Source of the DNA: Leptospiraceae bacterium | GTDB lineage: Bacteria > Spirochaetota > Leptospiria > Turneriellales > Turneriellaceae | Assembly (NCBI GenBank): GCA_025057195.1 | Contig: JANWWX010000087.1 | Location: 1 to 5,896 of the forward strand | Direction: 5' to 3' | Length of the DNA: 5,896 bases | Part shown: positions 1 to 5,896 of the stretch, piece by piece | Layout: every line of letters begins with the position of its first letter | Numbering within the stretch: the first letter of the stretch is position 1 | The notes under the pieces: generated by a model | Seen by the model: the letters and a program-made list of their open reading frames with translations, nothing else | Databases searched by the model: none | What the model was told of the DNA's origin: nothing | Made by a program: the position numbers and the translations under genes

Positions 1-2042
1 TAGTCGTTGTAGATGGCTTGCAGCAGTGTTTCGCGCATGCCGGTTATGGTACCAATTTTGCCCTCCAGCTCATTGATCGCGGTGAACACTTCATCCGTGC
101 GGCTACTTTCTGCTTTGAGGGTGTTGGCGATCTCGCGGCGTTTTTCCTCCAGTCTGCGGATATCGCGTTCGATGCCAGCGATGCGCTGGTTTTCTTTTTC
201 CATGCTGGTGCGCAATTTTTCGACTTCCTTTGCCAGGTTTTTTTGCTCTTGGCCAAGCTGCAGCAACAGGCGCTCGGTTTCCATGTATTGGCGGCGCAGA
301 AAAGTAAGGTTATTTTCTTCATTGGCTAGTTGCCCGGCAATGTCCTGCTCTTTCTCGCGGGTGCTATGGATCTGCACGTTGAGCGACTTAAGTTCGCCGA
401 AAAGTTTCTCGCGCTGCTCACGGATATTGGCAATTTCTGCCGTGAGTTCCTGCTTCTGCCTCAAGGCAGCAGCTATCGCATGGTCTGCCACACGGATGGC
501 TTCCTCGCAGCGGGAGATCTTTTCATCGAGTTCTTCTTTGCGCGCGTGCACACCACCTTTTTCGAATAAGATTTCGTAAAGTCCTCGGCTCAGCTCTGCC
601 AAAAAGCGTGCCTTTTCGACAATCCGCGTATGCACGGCACTTTCCAGGAGGCGTTTTAGTTCTTGGCGCAGTTGCGGTAATTCGTGGTCAGGGTAGTGCA
701 GAAGTGCGTTCAAATTGGCATTAACTTCATTGCAGTAGAGTTCAATTTCGGTGAAGGCATTTTCTCTTTCTTTAGCGGTTTTTTCCCAGCGCACTTTTTC
801 GTTTTTGAGCGATTGCAAAAGTTCCCGGATCGCCTCGCTATGTTCTTGGCGCAGTCCAGTGAGGGCTTGTTCCAGCGCCGATTTTTCCGATTCGTGTTTG
901 TGGATCTGCTGCGCGGCTTTGCGGATACCTTCTTCTGCCGCAGCAATACGCTTTTCTAAGTTAGTTATTTCTTTTTGGGTCTCGCTGACTTGGCTATCGA
1001 GGCCAAGGCGGAGTTGGTTTTTTTCTGCGGCTTCTTTTTTGAGTTCGCGGATGCGCCGCTCGACCCGTGCCAGCTGCTCCCGTAAAGTCGCCAATTGGGA
1101 CTCCAAGACGGACTTGCGTTCTTCTTTTTCAGCGATGGCAGCATTAAATTGGCCAATTTTTTCCCCCGCGAGTTGGCTGGTCAGGTCTTTGCGGTGGAGC
1201 TCTTCTTTAAGTTGGCGCTCGTTTTCGTCGAGTTGCGCGAGCTGCTCTTGCATGCGGATATTGCGCTGCTGGATTTTCTCTTTTTCCGCGTGGCGGCGTG
1301 CGAGTTTTGTGCGCAATTCCGTGAGCTTTTCTTCGGCGTCGCGCAGCTGTAGGTAGCGGATGCGCAGGTCGTGCTCGCGGTATTTTTCGACCAGCGCATT
1401 GTATTCTGCGGTCTTTTTGGCTTGCGCCTCCTTCAGCCGCAGCTCCCGTTCGAGCTCACGCTGGATGTCCTGGATGCGGGTGAGGTTGAGCTGTGCCTGC
1501 TCTAAATTTTTTTCAGCCTCCTCACGCTGCGCTTTGAAGCGCGAGATGCCAGCAGCCTCTTCAAAGATCAAGCGGCGGTCTTCGGGGCGGCTCGAGAGAA
1601 TGAGATCCATCCGCCCCTGCTCCATAAAAGAGTAGCTCGATTTGCCGATCCCAGTATCGCGCAAGAGGTCTTCGATCTCACGCAGGGTGACGCGGCTGTC
1701 GTTGATGAAGTATTGGCTCTGGCCGTCCCGGTAAAGGCGGCGTGTTATTTTCACTTCGTCGGAGTCGATGCGTAACAACCGGAAGCGGTTGTCCAAAGTG
1801 AGTGAAACCTGCGCAAAATTGGCCGGTCGGCGTGTGGCTGTTCCAGCAAAGATGACATCCTCCATTTTTTCCCCACGCATCGTGCGCACCGACTTTTCAC
1901 CCAGCACCCACTTGATGCTGTCGAGCACGTTGGACTTGCCACAGCCGTTGGGGCCAACAATACCCGAGATCGCGCTCGAAAAAGTAAACCGCGTTTTTTC
2001 GGCAAAAGACTTAAAGCCAAATATTTCGAGTTCTTTGAGCAT
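1..2042 (-). CDS. smc: Chromosome segregation/condensation protein SMC, N-terminal ~680 residues (C-terminus outside window)
   Basis: SMC is the ATPase core of bacterial condensin. It works with ScpA and ScpB to organise and separate chromosomes in the cytoplasm. The frame is open from an ATG at 2042 down to base 1 with no stop. The head begins MLKELEIFGFKSFA, then Walker A GPNGCGKS (residues 30-37), the R-loop stretch MRGEKMEDVIFAG (55-67), the Q-loop in SFMEQGRMD (Q142) and FEEAAGISRFK (160-170), all diagnostic for SMC. From about residue 170 the protein is Glu/Lys/Arg/Gln-rich coiled coil. The coil breaks only around residues 445-500, where Pro, Tyr and Gly appear, and then resumes to the edge. 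No normal ~150-residue hinge is recognisable. The Walker B and signature motifs would lie in the missing C-terminal part. The start is fixed by homology, because the protein opens directly with the family N-terminus; only a weak GGGA precedes it. It is divergent from the next gene. Identity is very secure; the hinge reading is inference. Confidence 0.97.
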   Translation of the reverse strand, partial: MLKELEIFGFKSFAEKTRFTFSSAISGIVGPNGCGKSNVLDSIKWVLGEKSVRTMRGEKMEDVIFAGTATRRPANFAQVSLTLDNRFRLLRIDSDEVKITRRLYRDGQSQYFINDSRVTLREIEDLLRDTGIGKSSYSFMEQGRMDLILSSRPEDRRLIFEEAAGISRFKAQREEAEKNLEQAQLNLTRIQDIQRELERELRLKEAQAKKTAEYNALVEKYREHDLRIRYLQLRDAEEKLTELRTKLARRHAEKEKIQQRNIRMQEQLAQLDENERQLKEELHRKDLTSQLAGEKIGQFNAAIAEKEERKSVLESQLATLREQLARVERRIRELKKEAAEKNQLRLGLDSQVSETQKEITNLEKRIAAAEEGIRKAAQQIHKHESEKSALEQALTGLRQEHSEAIRELLQSLKNEKVRWEKTAKERENAFTEIELYCNEVNANLNALLHYPDHELPQLRQELKRLLESAVHTRIVEKARFLAELSRGLYEILFEKGGVHARKEELDEKISRCEEAIRVADHAIAAALRQKQELTAEIANIREQREKLFGELKSLNVQIHSTREKEQDIAGQLANEENNLTFLRRQYMETERLLLQLGQEQKNLAKEVEKLRTSMEKENQRIAGIERDIRRLEEKRREIANTLKAESSRTDEVFTAINELEGKIGTITGMRETLLQAIYND
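540..710 (-). other. Break in the SMC coiled coil: candidate reduced hinge
   Basis: This stretch encodes roughly residues 445-500 of the SMC protein. It contains LLHYPDHELPQL (from about 447), a helix-breaking segment with Pro and His, and then SRGLYEILFEKGGVH (485-499) with a Gly-Gly. Both flanks are continuous heptad-like coiled coil rich in Glu, Lys and Leu. It is the only strong interruption between the head and the window edge at residue 680, so it is the best candidate for the point where the arm folds back. It does not resemble the canonical Gly-rich SMC hinge. It could instead be a mid-arm elbow, if a normal hinge lay beyond the window edge, but that would require an unusually long arm. 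Confidence 0.5.
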
Positions 2043-2074
2043 GGTATCCCGCTTGCTTCGCTGTTTGGAAAATA
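2043..2074. promoter_or_regulatory. 32-bp divergent gap between smc and the Maf-like gene
   Basis: The two start codons face away from each other with only 32 bases between them. On the plus strand, GGA at 2067-2069 lies five bases before the ATG at 2075 and can serve as a weak Shine-Dalgarno. On the minus strand a GGGA lies four bases before the smc ATG. The gap is too short for two complete promoters, so each promoter probably extends into the other gene's 5' coding part or the two overlap. A CATTAT on the minus strand just upstream of smc is a 4-of-6 match to a -10 box, but I see no convincing -35 partner. A promoter function for the gap is inferred from layout, not from a clear motif. Confidence 0.35.
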
Positions 2075-3778
2075 ATGTGCATCACTATGGCACTTGCGGC
2101 AGTGGCCGGAAAGCTGGCCTGCTACCACATCGGCTATGCCGGAGGGCGGTTTACGGTTTTGGCCGACACCGAAAAGCTAAAAGGCCTGCCGTTAGTTTCC
2201 CTGCGCGACCCGCAGCGCGAGGCGGAGCGGCGGCTGGGCAGTTTCCGGATGCGGCCAGGCATGCTTGCGGTGGTGCTGGGTGCTGCACACCTGCCGCTTT
2301 TGGAATTGCTGGTGGCACAAAGCCAGGCAAAGGGTGGCTGGGTTCTGGTCTTTGAAGCCGACAGCGCGCTTTATCATGAACTCAAAAAACTGCGGCCCGA
2401 TATCTTCGAGGAAGTTATAGTCCTTTTACCCGAAAACATGGCGGTCATGGCAGAGTTGGTCGAAAAAATTGACGTGGAAAATTTTGCTGGCTACCGGACT
2501 TTGGAAAATGCCGCCAGCGTCACCCTTGCCCGCACTTTTTACCGGCAGGCGCTAACCGAATTCAAAAAAAAGCTGGCCTCGCGCTTTTCGGATCTTTTCA
2601 CCCGGCTCGAATTTGAAGAGCGCTGGGTGTTCAATAGCCTCAGCAAGTTGCCAGAACTAGCACGCATGCGCCCGGTCTCGGCCTTGTTTGGGCTTGGCCG
2701 TGGGGCTGCGGCACTGCTCGTCTCTACCGGACCGTCGCTACGCCACTCGTTGCCGGAAATACGGCACCACAGCGGGCACTATTTCATTGCCTGTGCCGAC
2801 TCCGCCTACCGGGTTTTGGTGCGTGCGGGTATTGTGCCGCAATTGGTTTTAACCCTCGATAGCCAGGCATTCACCGCAAAGCATTTCGCCCTACTGCCGC
2901 GCGGCAAGAAGGGACATTATCCCATCCTTGTCTGCGATGCTGTGTCCAATCCGCAGGTGGTGCGCGGCTGGCAGGGGGAGCTCTGTTTATCTTTCACCGC
3001 ACAGTTTCCCGACGAGCGCCGTGTGGTCAGCCCCGGTTGCGATTTCCTGGAAGAGCAGGGTTTTATCACAGGCCCAGCTGGGCTTATTCCTGGCGACCTG
3101 CAGTCAGGAGGCTCGGTCGCCACTTCGCTTTTGGACCTCTTGCGTTTGATGGAATTTGACGCCATCTACTTGGTTGGCCAAGATTTGGCCTATACCTGGC
3201 GCGAAATCCATGCCATGGGCACGCACCACAGCGATGAGTGGCTCAGTCGGGCAAGCAACCGATTGCAGCCGCTTGAGACCATTAACGAGAAAATTTTAAG
3301 GCGCCGCCATACGCAGCGTGCCAAGTCGCTTTCTGGCAGGCCGATCGTCACTGATTATATCCTATCGCTTTACCGTGACTGGTTTACCAACGCGTTGCAG
3401 CTTTTACCCAATAAAATCTTCAACGCCACCTATGATGGGTTGGAGATTCCCGGCGCAGCGCCGGTGGCAGAGCTGCCGCACAACCACGAAGGGAAAAATA
3501 GCACCATCCTGGAGGCATTTCTCAAGCAGCCGACACTCCCGGTTTCGACAACACGGATCAGCAACTTTCTGCAACGGTTGGAGGCGGTCACCCATGACTT
3601 TAGCGAACAGGCGGGACAGGAATTTTCTTTCCTGCATTATGTAGGCCGTCGCTTTGCACTGCGGGCACAGCGCAGCCCACAGCTGGCCGAACGCCTGTTG
3701 GCCAAACGCCGGCAACGCCAACAGCATTTCCTGAGGCGCCTTGCAGTAAAGCTCGTGCGCCCGCGGCAACACCACTGA
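2075..3778 (+). CDS. Maf/DUF115 (MptE-like) family putative glycosyltransferase, 567 aa
   Basis: The protein matches the motility-associated factor layout: an N-terminal Rossmann-like domain followed by the central DUF115/MptE-like domain. Family members in flagellated bacteria transfer nonulosonic acids such as pseudaminic or legionaminic acid to flagellin; many others have unknown acceptors. The N-terminal domain shows SLRDPQREAERRL (42-54), VVLGAAHLPLLELL (66-79) and LVFEAD (91-96). The central domain shows ALLVSTGPSLRHSLPEI (213-229), FIACADSAYRVL (237-248) with AGIVPQLVLTLDSQ (251-264), and GGSVATSLLDLL (345-356) followed by YLVGQDLAYT (365-374) and H379. The C-terminal ~150 residues are mostly helical, and the last 45 are rich in Arg and Gln. 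No signal peptide or membrane segment is seen, so it is likely cytoplasmic. The only upstream in-frame stop is TGA at 2036-2038 and no other ATG, GTG or TTG lies between, so ATG 2075 is the longest start; ATG 2087 (Met5) is the alternative. It overlaps the transporter gene by one base. Family is confident; substrate and acceptor are unknown. Confidence 0.87.
   Translation: MCITMALAAVAGKLACYHIGYAGGRFTVLADTEKLKGLPLVSLRDPQREAERRLGSFRMRPGMLAVVLGAAHLPLLELLVAQSQAKGGWVLVFEADSALYHELKKLRPDIFEEVIVLLPENMAVMAELVEKIDVENFAGYRTLENAASVTLARTFYRQALTEFKKKLASRFSDLFTRLEFEERWVFNSLSKLPELARMRPVSALFGLGRGAAALLVSTGPSLRHSLPEIRHHSGHYFIACADSAYRVLVRAGIVPQLVLTLDSQAFTAKHFALLPRGKKGHYPILVCDAVSNPQVVRGWQGELCLSFTAQFPDERRVVSPGCDFLEEQGFITGPAGLIPGDLQSGGSVATSLLDLLRLMEFDAIYLVGQDLAYTWREIHAMGTHHSDEWLSRASNRLQPLETINEKILRRRHTQRAKSLSGRPIVTDYILSLYRDWFTNALQLLPNKIFNATYDGLEIPGAAPVAELPHNHEGKNSTILEAFLKQPTLPVSTTRISNFLQRLEAVTHDFSEQAGQEFSFLHYVGRRFALRAQRSPQLAERLLAKRRQRQQHFLRRLAVKLVRPRQHH
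2564..2571 (+). other. A8 tract with A_AAA_AAG slippery heptamer inside the Maf-like gene
   Basis: Codons 164-166 read AAA AAA AAG, giving eight consecutive A residues. In the reading frame this forms the heptamer A_AAA_AAG, the same class used for programmed -1 frameshifting in E. coli dnaX. A -1 shift here would read about 14 new codons and stop at TGA 2614-2616, leaving a product of about 180 residues that has the N-terminal domain but lacks the DUF115 domain. I do not see a clear Shine-Dalgarno-like stimulator or strong hairpin at the expected spacing, so function is unproven; a Lys-Lys-Lys run can produce this by chance. Confidence 0.3.
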
Positions 3779-3780
3779 TG
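3776..3780 (+). promoter_or_regulatory. TGATG stop/start overlap, translational coupling site
   Basis: The TGA stop of the Maf-like gene (3776-3778) shares its A with the ATG of the transporter gene (3778-3780). No good Shine-Dalgarno sequence lies just upstream of this ATG, so terminating ribosomes probably re-initiate here. This argues that the two proteins are made from one message in linked amounts. Confidence 0.8.
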
Positions 3781-5896
3781 CTGGCGCGGTTTTGGGCATT
3801 GTGGCTTTATCATGCCAAGCGCTATTCTTGGTTGCTATTTTTGATTTTGCTTGTGACCGCTTTTTTAGGCTATCGCTATGGCAGGCACATTCGCATCGAT
3901 ACCAACCTGCTGCACCTTTTGCCGCGTGACAATCCGGCTTTAAAGCGCCTTGATAGCCTGCGCCGCAAAAGCCCCGTGCGGGGATTTTTGGTCGTCACGT
4001 TTTCAGCAGAAAGTCCGCGCCACGAAAGCGAACTGGTAGCTTTAGTCGAAATGCTCCGGCAAAAAATTGCTGGTGATGCATTCCTGAGCACCGGCACAGC
4101 AGAGCTGATTGCGCGCATGCCGGCGGAATTCCTGCAGCGCTATGCTCTGTGGTACATGGAGACACAGGATTTGCAAAAAATCGCAGCACGCTTAGAGCAG
4201 AGCATTGCCGATGCCAAGCGACGCGCCAATCCGTATTTTGAAGATCTCGAGGACAGTGCACCCGTGCCATTTTATATCGGTGACATCGTGCACAAATACC
4301 GCCACCGCTACACCGGCAGCGGCTATTTTACCGATGCCCAAAAGACACAAATTGCTGTGCTTTTGGCACTGCGCGAACCACCGGAAAATATTGTGTTTGC
4401 CCGCGAATACTTAAACCGCATGGAGTCGGCCATAGCTAAAGAGGCCAAAGCGCGTGGTTTTTCAATGGTCTTCTTCGGCAAATATGCGAGCAATGTCCAC
4501 CGGCAACAGAGGTTAGCCGAGGCGATCCACCAGTCGACGACGCTGACATTCCTGGTCCTGGTGGCCTCGCTGATGATTTTTTTCCGCTCGCTGCGTGTGC
4601 TCTGGGTAGTCGGTCTGCCGGTAGTGGCTGCGCTCGGCTATACCTATTTTGCCGCCTGGTATTGGATGGGCGAAATCAGCATCATCAGTTCGTTTTTGAC
4701 CGCAATCCTTTTGGGATTAGGCATCGACTATGGCATCCACCTTTTTGCCCGTTACAAAACCGAGCGGGTACGCGGATTGGGCATGTCGGAGGCACTCGCG
4801 GTGGCGATGCATAACCTGTTCCGTGGCCTCAGTTTTGGGATGGTGACCACCGCTGCCGTTTTCCTGACGCTCAGCTTTTCCCGCTTCATTGCGTTTGCCG
4901 AATTTGGCCGCATTGCCTTTGCCGGGGTGATTTTTTTCTTTATCTCTTTCATTATCTATTTTCCAGCAATTGTGTTTTTGACCGAGCGTTTTTCTTTTGG
5001 TGTCACCGAAACTTCGTCGCTCATGGAAAAATCGTACCGCATCCGTGGCTGGCTAATCCTGCTCATCCTGGTGGTGTGTGGTTATGGTATATTGACGTTA
5101 TGGAAACCACCTTTTGAATACGATTTCTTTGCGCTTGAGCCAGACGAACCAGCGCGGCAGGAATTGCCCGGTCCGCTTGCTATCTTAGAAAACCGCGAAT
5201 ACCGCATCATCTATGAATTTAAGACAACCCAAGAGCTACGGCATGCCGAGGAACACCTGCGCCGGCTGGTGCCACCAGAAAGCGTGGAGACGCACAGCCT
5301 ACTTGATCTGATCCCGCAGGACATTGGCCGCAAGCAGGTATGGCTACGCCGCATCCACGCTTTGCTCGTGCAGGCTGAACAATACCTCAGGGATTCAGGC
5401 GATCCCGACACACTGCGGAAAATCCGCCAAGGGCTGCGGATGACAGCGACCGCACCGCCTGGTTGGGACGACATCCCGCAAGTCTTTCGGCAACACCTCA
5501 TTTTTGAAGGCCATTATTATCTTTATGCCTTTGCTAAAAAGGTCTCAAGCTTCCCGCGCGGTGTGCTCGACTTCGCCGCCCGCATCCGCACGCTGTGCCA
5601 AGTGAAACTGCAAGAGGCAACAGAATGCCCCGCAGGCAAAACGACTACCGGCATCTCCGAGCTTTATGTCCTAGACGAGTTACTGCACATCGTGCTACGC
5701 GACATCCGCAGTCAGGTAGCGGCAATTGTGATTGTCATTGCTATCATCGTTATTTCCCTAACACGCAGGCTCGCCGGTGTTTGCCTGATCTTGCTGCCGC
5801 TTTTGACAGGTATGCTTGCGCTTTTTGCCCTACTTGGAGCTGGCCACCAACTGACTGGCCACTGGCTTTTTTCGTTAAACTACGTCAATGTGCTCG
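3778..5896 (+). CDS. MMPL/RND-superfamily transporter, N-terminal 706 residues (C-terminus outside window)
   Basis: This is an inner-membrane exporter of the RND superfamily, MMPL-like branch, whose members move lipids, glycolipids or other hydrophobic compounds using the proton gradient. The frame is open from ATG 3778 to the right edge. TM1 (about 17-34) is followed by HIRIDTNLLHLLPRDNP (37-53), typical of the loop after TM1. A ~220-residue periplasmic loop follows, then TM2 (255-270), TM3 (274-296), TM4 (300-322), TM5 (351-367) and TM6 (376-401). TM4 carries the hallmark LGLGIDYGIHLFARY (312-326), with D317 as the probable proton-relay residue. TM7 (424-441) starts the second repeat; the second loop (~442-646) holds C607 and C617, then come TM8 (647-661) and TM9 (664-686). 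The window ends at SLNYVNVL, where TM10 with the second-repeat motif should begin. Families usually reach 750-1,000 residues, so only the last membrane helices are missing. Hopanoid-type (HpnN-like) or unrelated lipid cargo cannot be told apart. Coupling to the upstream Maf-like gene suggests a glycoconjugate-related role, which is inference. Confidence 0.92.
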   Translation, partial: MLARFWALWLYHAKRYSWLLFLILLVTAFLGYRYGRHIRIDTNLLHLLPRDNPALKRLDSLRRKSPVRGFLVVTFSAESPRHESELVALVEMLRQKIAGDAFLSTGTAELIARMPAEFLQRYALWYMETQDLQKIAARLEQSIADAKRRANPYFEDLEDSAPVPFYIGDIVHKYRHRYTGSGYFTDAQKTQIAVLLALREPPENIVFAREYLNRMESAIAKEAKARGFSMVFFGKYASNVHRQQRLAEAIHQSTTLTFLVLVASLMIFFRSLRVLWVVGLPVVAALGYTYFAAWYWMGEISIISSFLTAILLGLGIDYGIHLFARYKTERVRGLGMSEALAVAMHNLFRGLSFGMVTTAAVFLTLSFSRFIAFAEFGRIAFAGVIFFFISFIIYFPAIVFLTERFSFGVTETSSLMEKSYRIRGWLILLILVVCGYGILTLWKPPFEYDFFALEPDEPARQELPGPLAILENREYRIIYEFKTTQELRHAEEHLRRLVPPESVETHSLLDLIPQDIGRKQVWLRRIHALLVQAEQYLRDSGDPDTLRKIRQGLRMTATAPPGWDDIPQVFRQHLIFEGHYYLYAFAKKVSSFPRGVLDFAARIRTLCQVKLQEATECPAGKTTTGISELYVLDELLHIVLRDIRSQVAAIVIVIAIIVISLTRRLAGVCLILLPLLTGMLALFALLGAGHQLTGHWLFSLNYVNVL

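Noticed and set aside
237..245. A_AAA_AAC slippery heptamer in smc (minus strand, codons CAA AAA AAC)
   Set aside because: Lys/Asn/Gln-rich coiled coil produces such runs by chance (another A7 lies at 1507-1513), and I see no stimulatory element.
13..579. 188-residue plus-strand open frame (and a similar 201-residue one at 751-1356)
   Set aside because: Both are antisense to the smc coiled coil. Their Ser/Arg/Phe-rich composition is what the complement of Glu/Lys/Leu-rich codons gives, and they contain no recognisable domain.
1751..2128. 125-residue minus-strand open frame crossing the smc start
   Set aside because: It overlaps the well-supported smc head in another frame and shows no family motif; a shadow of smc and the divergent gene.
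3450..3464. Perfect 6-bp inverted repeat CCGGCG-CAG-CGCCGG inside the Maf-like gene
   Set aside because: Lies within coding sequence with no following T-run, so it is not a terminator; compatible with G+C-rich codon choice for Pro-Gly-Ala-Ala-Pro.
3404..3799. 131-residue minus-strand open frame across the Maf-like/transporter junction
   Set aside because: Antisense to two supported genes, no recognisable domain and no sign of a start region; chance open frame.
4577..4583. T7 runs in the transporter gene (also 4931-4937) as possible terminators or phase-variable tracts
   Set aside because: They encode Ile-Phe-Phe in membrane helices where TTT codons are expected, and no GC-rich stem precedes them.

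Overview
The window holds three protein-coding genes and almost no non-coding DNA. Two of them run off the window edges. On the left, on the minus strand, lies the N-terminal ~680 residues of an SMC chromosome-condensation ATPase (1..2042). After a 32-bp divergent gap, on the plus strand, comes a complete 567-residue protein of the Maf/DUF115 (MptE-like) putative glycosyltransferase family (2075..3778). Its stop codon overlaps by one base the start of an MMPL/RND-type membrane transporter (3778..5896), of which the first 706 residues are visible.

Organism: G+C looks moderate, about 50-55 % by eye. The SMC head is clearly bacterial. The visible SMC is long enough that a normal ~1,190-residue bacterial SMC should show its globular hinge, yet none is recognisable. 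The only clear break in the coiled coil is a short segment near residues 445-500, which predicts a compact protein of roughly 930 residues. Short SMCs of this kind, together with stand-alone Maf/DUF115 proteins and MMPL-type exporters, are to my knowledge typical of spirochaetes. A Leptospirales-like spirochaete of moderate G+C is my best guess, but this is inference and other phyla are not excluded.

How the genes relate: smc is transcribed away from the other two and acts in chromosome organisation. The plus-strand pair is arranged as a translationally coupled operon (TGATG overlap). A putative sugar-transferring enzyme is therefore made together with an inner-membrane exporter of the lipid/glycolipid-handling MMPL type. 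This suggests, without proving, a shared job in building or exporting an envelope glycoconjugate. No flagellin gene is visible to supply the usual Maf acceptor.

There is no stretch over 300 bases without a gene. I found no tRNA, rRNA, CRISPR array, insertion sequence, long repeat or intergenic terminator. The main points for follow-up are the atypical SMC hinge, the Maf-MMPL coupling, and an A8 tract forming an A_AAA_AAG slippery heptamer in the Maf-like gene.
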